From the NCBI GenBank assembly GCA_026388695.1, contig JAPLJH010000008.1, positions 1-63,990 of the forward strand: a stretch of 63,990 bases of DNA. The letters are read 5' to 3'. A program made the translations under genes and the position numbers. The DNA comes from Deltaproteobacteria bacterium (GTDB lineage: Bacteria; Desulfobacterota; Desulfobulbia; Desulfobulbales; Desulfurivibrionaceae). The notes below the pieces were generated by a model. The model made no database searches, was not told the DNA's origin, and was given only the letters and a program-made list of their open reading frames with translations. Of the stretch, positions 44,505-52,957 are shown one piece after another. Positions within the stretch are counted from its first letter, which is position 1. Every line of letters begins with the position of its first letter.

Positions 44505-45569
44505 ATGCTCCTGCTCGATGTCCCATTCCTGCCCGACCCGCATTACGTGGAATTTCTTGCCGATCTCCAGCCTGCGCTCCATTGCGTCCATTTCAGCCTG
44601 TATCTCGACAACATCCCCGATGGCCGCCATCGCCCCGGCACCGTCCCGGAGTTTGCCGACCTGGCCCCTGCCCTGACCCGACTGCCAGTCCCTAAAAAAT
44701 ACGCCCTGCTCAACAGCCGCTTCCACCATCCCCAACTCTATGGCGACAAAGCCGCACTGCACAAAATCATCACAGCGCTGGACACCCTGCTCACGGCAGG
44801 CACCCTCCACGGCATCGCCATTGTCGATTTCTATCTGTTGCAGGCCCTGAGCGATACCAGCCCCGAAACCTGCGGCCAGCTTGAGGCGGTGCCTGGGATC
44901 AACTGCATGCTGGATTCCTTTGCGCGGATTCAAGCATACTGCCAAGCCGTTGCCAATACCGCCTTCAAGCCCCCGGCCAAACTCAATCTGGACCGCTCAC
45001 TAAACCGCGACCTTCCCGAACTTGCGGAGATCTCCCTGCAATGCCGCCAACACCTCCCCGGAGTCAAACTGACCCTGCTGGCCAACGAAGGCTGCCTGGA
45101 CCGCTGCCCCTTCAAGCTGACCCACGACGCCCAGATCGCCTTTGCCAACACGGGACTTATCGCCAACGAAACCCATGCCGCCAACCAAGAACTCGGCTGC
45201 ATCCGGGAACTCACCGCGCGTCCGGCGGAGCTGTTCAAGTCGCCCTTTATCCGGCCCGAGGATCTGGAGCATTATGAGGGAATGGTGGAGGTGATCAAGC
45301 TCTGCGGTAGAACCCTGGGACCCGCCTTTCTGCAACGGGTGGTGCGGGCCTATGCGACCCGGAAGTATGAAGGCAATCTGCTGGACTTGATGGATACCAT
45401 GGAATGGCTGGCCAAGCGGCTGCATGTGGCCAATGAAGGACTGCCTGCGAATTTTCTGGCCAGAATTACCGGTTGCGACAAGAACTGCCGCGCCTGTTCG
45501 TACTGTCGGGAGCTGCTAAACAAGAGTGCTAGGCCATTACCGTTTCAGCTTGAAGATCTTCGCCCATGA
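44505..45569 (+). CDS. U32-peptidase-like protein with two cysteine clusters, function unknown
   Basis: The 354-residue protein (ATG 44505-44507, GGAGAA upstream) has a likely TIM-barrel beginning LLLDVPFLPDPHYVEFL. Two Cys motifs stand out: NEGCLDRCPF near residue 205 (C-x3-C), as in U32-family proteins, and GCDKNCRACSYC near the C-terminus (C-x3-C-x2-C-x2-C). U32-like proteins such as UbiU/UbiV carry [4Fe-4S] clusters, so a cluster is plausible here. The reaction is unknown, and radical-SAM C-x3-C-x2-C at the N-terminus is absent. A terminator follows at 45576-45597. It is divergent from the kinase gene at 43510. Confidence 0.55.
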   Translation: MLLLDVPFLPDPHYVEFLADLQPALHCVHFSLYLDNIPDGRHRPGTVPEFADLAPALTRLPVPKKYALLNSRFHHPQLYGDKAALHKIITALDTLLTAGTLHGIAIVDFYLLQALSDTSPETCGQLEAVPGINCMLDSFARIQAYCQAVANTAFKPPAKLNLDRSLNRDLPELAEISLQCRQHLPGVKLTLLANEGCLDRCPFKLTHDAQIAFANTGLIANETHAANQELGCIRELTARPAELFKSPFIRPEDLEHYEGMVEVIKLCGRTLGPAFLQRVVRAYATRKYEGNLLDLMDTMEWLAKRLHVANEGLPANFLARITGCDKNCRACSYCRELLNKSARPLPFQLEDLRP

Positions 45570-45575
45570 AAAAAC

Positions 45576-45597
45576 AGCGGCGATGTCGCTAATTTTT
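45576..45597 (+). terminator. Probable terminator after the U32-like gene
   Basis: AGCGGC pairs with GTCGCT (one wobble) around a GAT loop, followed by AATTTTT. The stem is short, so termination is probable but not strong. Confidence 0.5.
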
Positions 45598-45671
45598 ATC
45601 ACGCCAAAAAAATATGGGGGATGTCCCTTTTTTTACTATTTTGTATTCTCGACTCGCAGATAAAATTCTCT

Positions 45672-46937
45672 TCAGCACCTACAGACGCCTGTCTTGCGAT
45701 CAGAACTTAGGCGAAGAAGGAGTAAGAGTATCCCCTCGGCTCGATTGAGTAAAACTGCCAATGCGGCATCTGCACCAAGATTTGCTACATGCGTACCTTT
45801 GTTCAGCAGATCGAAAAGCTCTATTGCAGTGCGAATGTCAGCGTCGATGAACTTCTTCAAAGCCGGTTGCGAGATCGGGCTATATAGGTACTGAATACGA
45901 GCATGCCGAGTGGGCTTGCCATTGTGGTAGTGTGAAGGATTTTGCGTCCACGCATTCATCTCTGCATCAGAGGCAACTTGACGGAGAGCGTGCCCCAGTA
46001 ACTCCCGAAGGGAAATACAAAGGTGCCGCGCCTTGTCGGGATTTTGGGAATTCGCCGCTGCACGAGCGCCCTTTAAGAGTGTTAGCAGTTGAGGGTCGAG
46101 GGTTGATAGGTATCCTTCAAGTTCGTCGAACGTCTTTTTGGCAAGACCGCTGCGTTCTTTCTCCACAACTTCCTGCGCCCCCCCGGGGAGTGCTATGTCG
46201 AGGTCTAGCGCACGAAAGACTTCTGATGGCATTTCAGCCATCATATCTGCTGTTCCATCTTCAAAGGAGGACGCCAAGAAGGAATTGCCAGCAGCAACCA
46301 CCCTGCATGAACCTTTAAAGACAGGTTCAAAAATGTGCGGAACTAGTTTGGATATGCCTGCAGATGCGAGACAGGCCATCTCTGCCTTTTCAACCAAGTG
46401 ACCATGCTGGAGAGCGGCTTCGAGCACCGTTGTTCCGCAGGAAAAAATCTGTGCCGTGCGTGCGAATGCTGTCATGGATGCCAACGTTGGCATATCAGGC
46501 ATATGAACACTATATACCCGGGCTGCCCGTGCCATCGCTTCGCTTAGTGTCAAAGGTATATCCAGCTTGGCTACCGAGAAGCTCTGGATAGCTTCCATTG
46601 CCTCATGCATTCCTCTTAGCATCGAAGGATCTACAAAGTCCCGAAGTCGCGCCTCTTGTTCACGAATTTCCCTCAATGCAGGAAGGTCCATCATATTTCG
46701 ACAACGATCCTCCAGCTCTCGTATTGCTCGTAGCGCTGGAGGATCTATGAGGTTTCGCAGTCGCTCCTCTTGCTCCCTGATTACCCTAAGTGCAGGAGGG
46801 TCGATCATATCTCGATAGCGCTCCTCCTGATCTCGCATTGCCCGAAGCAAAGGAGCATCTGCAAGGTCTCGAAGTCGCTCTTGCTGGCGTATCATTTCAG
46901 TAATTCTGTCTGGCTTATCAAAAGGATCTCGTGTCAT
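45672..46937 (-). CDS. Tandem-repeat protein with C-terminal domain resembling pPIWI-associated nucleases
   Basis: A 421-residue protein. Residues 16-110 hold five 19-residue repeats of the form R-E-Q-E-E-R-x-R-N-L-I-D-P-P-A-L-R-A-I. The middle (about 120-280) is Ala/Met-rich. The C-terminus (about 285-420) shows ARHLCISLRELLGHALRQVA, HYHNGKPTRHARIQYL and TAIELFDLLNKGTHVANLG. This pattern recalls the predicted pPIWI-associating nuclease (pP_pnuc) domains of bacterial conflict systems; that is from memory and not verified. Base composition looks lower in GC than in the neighbours. No RT, PIWI or other partner gene is adjacent, so it would be an orphan. Confidence 0.45.
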   Translation of the reverse strand: MTRDPFDKPDRITEMIRQQERLRDLADAPLLRAMRDQEERYRDMIDPPALRVIREQEERLRNLIDPPALRAIRELEDRCRNMMDLPALREIREQEARLRDFVDPSMLRGMHEAMEAIQSFSVAKLDIPLTLSEAMARAARVYSVHMPDMPTLASMTAFARTAQIFSCGTTVLEAALQHGHLVEKAEMACLASAGISKLVPHIFEPVFKGSCRVVAAGNSFLASSFEDGTADMMAEMPSEVFRALDLDIALPGGAQEVVEKERSGLAKKTFDELEGYLSTLDPQLLTLLKGARAAANSQNPDKARHLCISLRELLGHALRQVASDAEMNAWTQNPSHYHNGKPTRHARIQYLYSPISQPALKKFIDADIRTAIELFDLLNKGTHVANLGADAALAVLLNRAEGILLLLLRLSSDRKTGVCRC

Positions 46938-47287
46938 AAAGACTCCGAAGCATCAGATAGGAGAAAACTCGGGACACTCCCCAGTTTTTTTCGCCTTCAC
47001 GGGCCAACCAGGGAGTGAAGTCAGCGTTTCGAATATTCATCCAAATCGACGTAATCGCCCCCCGAAGCACACGAATGATTCACCCTAGCAAACCTCCGCA
47101 CCAACCACAACCCAGAAAAAACACTGGAGTGCATCCGGAGCAGTCCGCAACGAACACCGCCCCACCTACCTGCCTCATTCTTTTTCCCGATCAATACCAA
47201 GCAGTTGTTTCGTTATTACCTATTGGCCAACCCCTCCTCCCTGCTGGTACATACACATCTCAACTTTCACCCCTACGGAGGAATACC
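46938..47287. other. Intergenic region without recognised features
   Basis: I see no gene, clear hairpin or promoter pair in these 350 bases. It probably holds divergent promoters for the two flanking genes. Confidence 0.4.
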
Positions 47288-47704
47288 ATGCTCAAACGAA
47301 TCGCACTGTCCCTGGCCTTTACCCTGCTGGCTGCCGCGCCCGCAATGGCAACCAACTACATAACCCCGGCAAATCTCAAAAAAACGCTGGATGCAAAACA
47401 GGAGGTAATCCTGGTGGATATCCAGCCCGCCGCCGACTTTACCAAACAGCACCTACCCGGCTCCATCGAAACCAACGCCTTCCCCGGCAAAAGCGACGAG
47501 GAAAAAGCCCGTCTGGATAAGGCGCTGCCGACCATCAATGCCAGCAAGGCGCAGGTCATTGTCCTCTGTCCCAAAGGCAAGGGCGGGGCAAAAAACAGCT
47601 ACGATTACCTCCAGAGCAAGGGGGTGCCTGAAAACCGGCTTCAGATACTAGAGGGGGGAATTTCGGACTGGCCGTATGCCGAGATGTTCGTCAAGGGCCG
47701 CTAG
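47288..47704 (+). CDS. Periplasmic rhodanese-like protein
   Basis: A 138-residue protein with a signal peptide (about 1-21, SLAFTLLAAAPAMA) and one rhodanese domain. Motifs are EVILVDIQPAADFTKQHLPG and the active-site loop VLCPKGKGG with the catalytic Cys. Active rhodaneses usually have CRxGxR-type loops, so substrate choice may differ; sulfur transfer in the periplasm is likely. ACGGAGGAATACC precedes the ATG. It ends NRLQILEGGISDW, a normal C-terminal block. A single-gene unit. Confidence 0.87.
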   Translation: MLKRIALSLAFTLLAAAPAMATNYITPANLKKTLDAKQEVILVDIQPAADFTKQHLPGSIETNAFPGKSDEEKARLDKALPTINASKAQVIVLCPKGKGGAKNSYDYLQSKGVPENRLQILEGGISDWPYAEMFVKGR

Positions 47705-47749
47705 GATCAACCGGGGGAAGTGGGCATCCTGTTGGTTACCCATTTTTTT

Positions 47750-48358
47750 TTAACCCCGCTCGTCTTCCTGCTTGGGCTGCAACTTGATGTAGACAAAGAT
47801 GATCAGGGCAGAAAGACCAAGCACCCCGTAAAGGGCCTGATGCGAGTATTTCATGATCAGGTCCTGATTGCTGCCGATGAAATAGCCGAGCCAGGTGAGG
47901 ACCGTCACCCATATTCCCGCGCCGAGCAGGGTGTAGAGAGAAAACTTCAGGTGGTTCATCCCGGCAAGGCCTGCCGGAAGCGAAATAAGATGGCGGACCA
48001 CCGGCAACAGGCGGCCGATAAAGGTCGAGATCTCGCCGTGCCGCAAGAAAAACGTCTCGACCTTGGCAAACTTCTCCTCGGTAATCCAGACATACTTCCC
48101 ATATTTCAAAAGCAGCGGCCTGCCCAGATAATGGGAGGCGAAGTAATTCAGGTAAGCGCCGAATAGGCTGCCCAGGGTGCCGCAGAGAATAACAGGCAGC
48201 ATCTCCATCTTCCCCGCCTGAACAAGATACCCGGCCGGGGGCATGACGACCTCGCTGGGGATCGGGATTACCGAACTCTCCATGGCCATCAGAATAAAGA
48301 TCCCCGGATAGCCCATGGCTCCGATACTTTCCACGAGCCAGTTGATGAGATTATGCAT
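47750..48358 (-). CDS. DedA-family (SNARE-associated/VTT) membrane protein
   Basis: DedA proteins are inner-membrane transporters or flippases that affect envelope stress and undecaprenyl-phosphate recycling. The 202-residue product (ATG 48356-48358, AAGGAG upstream) has MAMESSVIPIPSEVVMPPAG, LGSLFGAYLNYFASHYLG, FIGRLLPVVRHLISLPAGLA and four to five hydrophobic segments. The motif residues E, R and G are intact. The substrate is not predictable from sequence. Confidence 0.92.
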   Translation of the reverse strand: MHNLINWLVESIGAMGYPGIFILMAMESSVIPIPSEVVMPPAGYLVQAGKMEMLPVILCGTLGSLFGAYLNYFASHYLGRPLLLKYGKYVWITEEKFAKVETFFLRHGEISTFIGRLLPVVRHLISLPAGLAGMNHLKFSLYTLLGAGIWVTVLTWLGYFIGSNQDLIMKYSHQALYGVLGLSALIIFVYIKLQPKQEDERG

Positions 48359-48512
48359 GCAGCGCTCCTTGCTTAGATGATGGAGCGCCATTCTATACGG
48401 TTCGTGGCAAAAAAACGATCAATTATAACGGGCGATCGGGTTGAAACATAAAGGCGCAGACACCCCCGGATGCAACGCAAAAACGTCAAACCGAAGGGGC
48501 CGCCTCGATTCA

Positions 48513-48656
48513 TTACAGCAAAATCAACGTGGCAATATCTCCGATAAAACGACTGATAATCGCGAGCACAATTGCCCCCACGCCATAGGTGAGCCATGCC
48601 CACCAAGGAATCGTCCGGCAACCTGTCCAGATACAGTTCAGCATGTGTTTTTCCAT
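48513..48656 (-). CDS. Possible small membrane protein
   Basis: A 47-residue frame reads MEKHMLNCIWTGCRTIPWWA and continues with one hydrophobic segment (WLTYGVGAIVLAIISRFIG). ATG 48654-48656 or the next ATG at 48642-48644 could start it. No clear Shine-Dalgarno sequence is present. It lies 89 nt after the large gene at 48746, in the same direction. Coding status is uncertain. Confidence 0.35.
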   Translation of the reverse strand: MEKHMLNCIWTGCRTIPWWAWLTYGVGAIVLAIISRFIGDIATLILL

Positions 48657-48745
48657 ACCAGATAATTTTGTTTTCGTGAAAGCGGTCGAGCCAAGGGACG
48701 AGGAGTCCACCGGCTCGACCGCAAGGTCAAGATCAACGCTGTGCA

Positions 48746-51700
48746 TCAATTGTTGTTGCGCACATTTTTCACCGAGATGCTGAGCACGCCCGCGTCGGGG
48801 TCGCCCTCGTCGGTATTGGTGATGGTGAGCGTCGCCCCGGCGGTATTGCCCACCGGGCTTTGGAAGGTGAGCCCGCCTGTGCCGTCGAGATCGTCGGTGT
48901 CTTCGCTGGTTCCCTCGTAGAGCGTGCCCTGCACGGCGACATCGATGGTATTGTTGACAAGCAGGCGGACGGTGATGTCGTACTCCACCCTGACCTCGCC
49001 GCCCCATTTATAGGTGCGGTGCGCGGAGTTCACCATTTTATCCGGCCCCAGTTCCAGCTCGAAATATTCGGGACCTGGGTCGGTGATCTCGTCATCCGCC
49101 CAAAATTCGTCATCACGCCCCCAAAAATCGATGAAGACCTGGGCAATGCGATAGCGATCAGCAGGCTGTTGCAAATGAAGGTCCTTGATAAGCTCGGCAA
49201 CATTAAGGGTCACGCTGACCTGGACGGACTGGAGGACGCCGTCAATTACCTTGGAAGATTTAAGCATGTAGGAACCAAACGGCACATCGGTCAGCACAAA
49301 ACTGCCGTCGCCTGCGGTAAATGTGGTTTTGCCGTCGTAGACCTGCACCAGGGCGCCGCCCACGGGATTGCCGTTTGCATTAAACACCTTGCCGCGGACG
49401 GTTCCACGGGTGAGCACCTTCTTCCATCTGCTGACGGTATAGCTTTCGATCCGGGGTTCGCGGTACAGCGCCGGCTCGGCGTATCCGTACAGTCCGCCCT
49501 GGTCCGGGCCATCCCACCACAACAGGTTATCCGGCGAAACGGCATCGGCGACCACGGCGGTTTCCCAGTCGGTGCTGTCCTTTCCGTCCGCATCATCGTT
49601 GGCAAAGGCGTTGAGAAACTGGTTGGCAACGTCATCCGCGCCATCGGTGAGAATCTCGCCGAACCAGCCCGCTTTTTCGTAGGCCTGATTGTAGATCATG
49701 TCGTACAGCCAGTGGGCCGCGTGGTCGCGTTCCTCGGCGGAATAGGTGTAGAGTCCGTCCGGGGTGACGGGCCGCACCATGGCGCCTTGATCGATATCGC
49801 TTTGCTCCAGGTCCGTAGGCATTACCAGCGCCTGATCGGTTTCAAGATGCGCGTTGCGGCCCTTGGCCTGAAGCCAGATAAACGACGAACACACCGAAGG
49901 GCGGGTACCGGCTGCCCAGCCTGCGCCTGGGCCTTCGGGAGCGCCTTTTCCGATGGTCGGGTCGGTGTAGCAATACCAGCGATAATGGTATTTCGAGGTT
50001 ACCCCCGGCCTGCCGCCCGCACTGCGGGCATCCGTGGCAATGGCATGGAGTGCTGCCCGCACCGCCGGGGTTTCTTGCATGGGATCGGGCTTGATCACCA
50101 GCGGCGGGATCATCTTCATCTGATCGTTGTGGGTGATGCCGATCATGTGCGGCCCAAAAGACGAAATCGAGTAAGATTTGTCGTATTCCGGGTCAGGAAA
50201 GATCTCGCCTTCGACAGAGGCTTGCACGGTTTGCGTTACCGCCCCTGGCCAGACATATTTCAAGACACTCGGTTCAAAACCGTCGGATCCGTCGGAAAGC
50301 ACGCCGATCATATGGTCCATCAAACGGCCTTGGCTGCCGGTACTGTGGGTGATCTCCTCATAGTTTTTGGTCATCATGCCGGAATGGCTGTAAAACTGCG
50401 ACGGGTTCACATTGAGCAGCAACCCGCCGATGATTCCTTCTCCTCCGGGGGACAGAATGATATCGCCTTTGCGGGCGTTCATCCAGCGAGCGGGTAGCTC
50501 GTAGTCATCGGTTTCATCGGTGAGCTGACAGACCAGTTGGCCTTGCTCGGCCAAGGCAAGCTCATCCTCGGTGAGGTTGTCCGGGTCGCAGACCTGCCCC
50601 TCCCCGACAAAACCAGGAGCAGGCGGCGTCTTTTTGCGCAGGTAATACCCCCCGGAATCCCTGCGGCCCGCTGGGATGCGGGGCAGAAAAACGATAGTCT
50701 CCGCTATAGTTGCCTTGAGAATCTCCGCGACAGTTGCCTTGGCAGCGACTTTACTCCGCTGCGCTGACTTTACTTTCGTTTTCTTGGACCGATCCTCCAT
50801 CATCAGGGTATCCAGCGGCGCGTAGACAGCAGACAGCACCTGCAAGGCCTGTGCGCGCGTCTGCGATGCGGCGTTCTGGCTCCGGAAATCGCCCAAGGAA
50901 ACAGCCAGGGTGCCGGTTTTCTTGTCGAGGGCCACATCCCCAGGGTTTATCACCTTTTCCGCCGGGTTTACGATGGTGCCGAGGATATCCTCCACCAACT
51001 CCCAGGGCCATGGTTTGCGGGTCAGATCCGGGGGTTGCAGATCTCCAAAAGGCGACTCCGGCTTGAGTCCCCACTCGGGCACAGGGATGTCGAAAACAGC
51101 GCTGCAACGGACCGGATGGCTGCCAGTGGAGCCGGCATACAGCACGGAGAAGCCCTTGACGTCATAATGCAACTGGCCGTTCTGCGGAGCGCCGGTAACA
51201 AACGGAACATTGACCGCAACCATGGATGCCGATTGCGGGGCGATGGTGATCGGGCTCTTCAGGGTGACAAAAGGCTTGGGGATGGCAGGCGCATCGCCGT
51301 CATCGGAGAGCGGGGTTACTGAAAGCCGATCGAGAACGATCGGGGTATCTTCAACATTGTAAACGGTGAACGTGCCGTTGACCATGTTGTAACGCTTGTG
51401 CGCAAAAATCTCGGCGCTCACATGCGGCACAACGGTTCCGGTGCGTTTGCAGATCGCATAGGCGGAATGAATGGTAAGGGTTCGCTTCACCGTGATGCCG
51501 AGATGCTTGATGCGGCAGGTTACCACGAACTGGCCGATGCCGGTTTTGTGATCGATGGCTGGGAAGAAATCGTGTCTGATCAGAGGAGAACTTGTGGTTT
51601 GGCTGGAGCCATCACCGAAGTCCCATTCAAACTGGGGCTTGACCTTCGCGCCGGGGCCAAAAATCGTCTCATGATCTATTTCTGTCAGATCATACACCGT

Positions 51701-52315
51701 CGCAATCGAAATTTTTGCCGGACGTATCGGCGTTGCCCTTGCCCCCGACTCCAAAGGAGTTGATCGTTGCGCGGTGACACCGGAAAGCCGTCGTGCTTCC
51801 ACGCGTGCCGGGCTGGCGGCATTTTCCGCCATGGCGATGGCAAGCGGACTCCGCTTGACGAGACGTGTGGCAAGTGACTTTTTGCCGAGGGTCCGACTGA
51901 TATGCGTTGCCATCGAAGACGATGGCGACAACACAGGCAAGGTTCGTGTGTCGATGAACGAACCGAGGGTGAGCAGGGCGTCATATGGGTGGGTCGGCGA
52001 CTGCGAAACCCCGATCATGGCGATATCGTTTTTGTTTTTTTGGTAGGAAAACTGCAGCGGCCCTCCCTGCACATCCAGAAGCGCCACCTGGCGCTCCGAA
52101 TCGCCATTGGCCGCAATCGCCCGAACCACCAAACGTCGCTGCCCCACCGAGGGAAACTGAAGATACTGCACGGCGCCGGGTACGCCATTGATGACCACCG
52201 ACATCCCCGTGTTCTGCATGGTTTTATCTTCGTTGTCGAAGACCTCGACCCGCACCGTCTCTCCAGGTCGTGGAGAAGACGGTTGTAATGCGATACGACC
52301 GATAAGACTAGACAT
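48746..52315 (-). CDS. 1189-residue multidomain protein: PKD, permuted papain-like and regulatory-like domains
   Basis: Visible parts in order: an Ig-like N-terminal region (about 1-95, PRPGETVRVEVFDNED); a PKD-type domain (about 200-285, EWDFGDGSSQTT); a region with KGDIILSPGGEGIIGG near 615 and FYSHSGMMTKNYEEITHSTG near 641; a Cys in RPSVCSSFIWLQAKGRNAHL near 810; and a carboxypeptidase-regulatory-like domain (about 968-1018, RGKVFNANGNPVGGALVQVY). The His-before-Cys order fits circularly permuted NlpC/P60-type enzymes (YiiX/LRAT-like). No signal peptide or TM is seen, which is odd for PKD and regulatory domains. A secreted or effector-like hydrolase is possible; I do not recognise a named family for the whole. 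Confidence 0.6.
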   Translation of the reverse strand: MSSLIGRIALQPSSPRPGETVRVEVFDNEDKTMQNTGMSVVINGVPGAVQYLQFPSVGQRRLVVRAIAANGDSERQVALLDVQGGPLQFSYQKNKNDIAMIGVSQSPTHPYDALLTLGSFIDTRTLPVLSPSSSMATHISRTLGKKSLATRLVKRSPLAIAMAENAASPARVEARRLSGVTAQRSTPLESGARATPIRPAKISIATVYDLTEIDHETIFGPGAKVKPQFEWDFGDGSSQTTSSPLIRHDFFPAIDHKTGIGQFVVTCRIKHLGITVKRTLTIHSAYAICKRTGTVVPHVSAEIFAHKRYNMVNGTFTVYNVEDTPIVLDRLSVTPLSDDGDAPAIPKPFVTLKSPITIAPQSASMVAVNVPFVTGAPQNGQLHYDVKGFSVLYAGSTGSHPVRCSAVFDIPVPEWGLKPESPFGDLQPPDLTRKPWPWELVEDILGTIVNPAEKVINPGDVALDKKTGTLAVSLGDFRSQNAASQTRAQALQVLSAVYAPLDTLMMEDRSKKTKVKSAQRSKVAAKATVAEILKATIAETIVFLPRIPAGRRDSGGYYLRKKTPPAPGFVGEGQVCDPDNLTEDELALAEQGQLVCQLTDETDDYELPARWMNARKGDIILSPGGEGIIGGLLLNVNPSQFYSHSGMMTKNYEEITHSTGSQGRLMDHMIGVLSDGSDGFEPSVLKYVWPGAVTQTVQASVEGEIFPDPEYDKSYSISSFGPHMIGITHNDQMKMIPPLVIKPDPMQETPAVRAALHAIATDARSAGGRPGVTSKYHYRWYCYTDPTIGKGAPEGPGAGWAAGTRPSVCSSFIWLQAKGRNAHLETDQALVMPTDLEQSDIDQGAMVRPVTPDGLYTYSAEERDHAAHWLYDMIYNQAYEKAGWFGEILTDGADDVANQFLNAFANDDADGKDSTDWETAVVADAVSPDNLLWWDGPDQGGLYGYAEPALYREPRIESYTVSRWKKVLTRGTVRGKVFNANGNPVGGALVQVYDGKTTFTAGDGSFVLTDVPFGSYMLKSSKVIDGVLQSVQVSVTLNVAELIKDLHLQQPADRYRIAQVFIDFWGRDDEFWADDEITDPGPEYFELELGPDKMVNSAHRTYKWGGEVRVEYDITVRLLVNNTIDVAVQGTLYEGTSEDTDDLDGTGGLTFQSPVGNTAGATLTITNTDEGDPDAGVLSISVKNVRNNN

Positions 52316-52543
52316 AGCATCCCCCTAATTGTGTTTTTTGGCCTAACAATGCGCCGGGCAACATACCCGAACAATGTCGCTCAAAAATATGCGCGCAGAT
52401 GTTAGGAAAACCTTTCGCCACAAAAAACAACTAACACTACACGCAAGGCACAAATGTATGCAATGGGGTTTTACCTGACAAGTTTTTTCTGTGTAAAACG
52501 TAATATTTTTTCACCGCAGAAATCTTGACTATCTGTAACTCCA

Positions 52544-52582
52544 TTGACAGACATGCCAAAACAACATATGATCAGTTGCTCA
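52544..52582 (+). promoter_or_regulatory. Sigma-70 promoter with overlapping ArsR-type operator
   Basis: TTGACA (52544-52549), 17 nt, then TATGAT (52567-52572) is a near-perfect sigma-70 promoter. An imperfect 6-2-6 dyad, TGATCAGTTGCTCA (52569-52582), overlaps the -10 and start site, where an ArsR-family repressor would block polymerase. The regulator ATG is at 52604. Confidence 0.65.
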
Positions 52583-52603
52583 GACATTTTACAAGGAGGA
52601 GCC

Positions 52604-52954
52604 ATGCCGACAGATCAATGCCTGTGCCGGATCATTCACCAGAGTCGGGTGGAAAAAGCCCGCCAGACCATGCCGCCGAACCAAGAAATAGACCGGCTCA
52701 CCTTGCTTTTCAAAGCAATGGCAGACCAGAGCCGCCTGAAAATCCTCATGGCCTTGCACCAGGAAGAGATGTGCGTCTGCGATTTGGCCGCCTTTCTTGG
52801 GGTAAGCGAATCGGCGGTGAGCCATCAGCTGCGGATGCTCCGACAGATGGCTCTGGTGGCCAACCGCCGCGAGGGACCGGTGCTCTATTACCGGCTCACC
52901 GATGCGCATATCAGCCAGCTTGTCCTTGTGGCGCTAGATCATATCAGGGAGTAA
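52604..52954 (+). CDS. ArsR/SmtB-family metal-responsive repressor
   Basis: A 116-residue winged-helix repressor that should release DNA on metal or metalloid binding. The DNA-binding helix is in SESAVSHQLRMLRQM. The ArsR/CadC-type metal site CVCDLA lies in the alpha-3 region (MCVCDLAAFLGV), and an N-terminal CLC motif (residues 6-8) may add ligands, as in CadC. AGGAGGAGCC precedes the ATG. It heads a two-gene operon with the permease 3 nt downstream and probably represses itself through the dyad over its -10. Confidence 0.9.
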   Translation: MPTDQCLCRIIHQSRVEKARQTMPPNQEIDRLTLLFKAMADQSRLKILMALHQEEMCVCDLAAFLGVSESAVSHQLRMLRQMALVANRREGPVLYYRLTDAHISQLVLVALDHIRE

Positions 52955-52957
52955 ACC

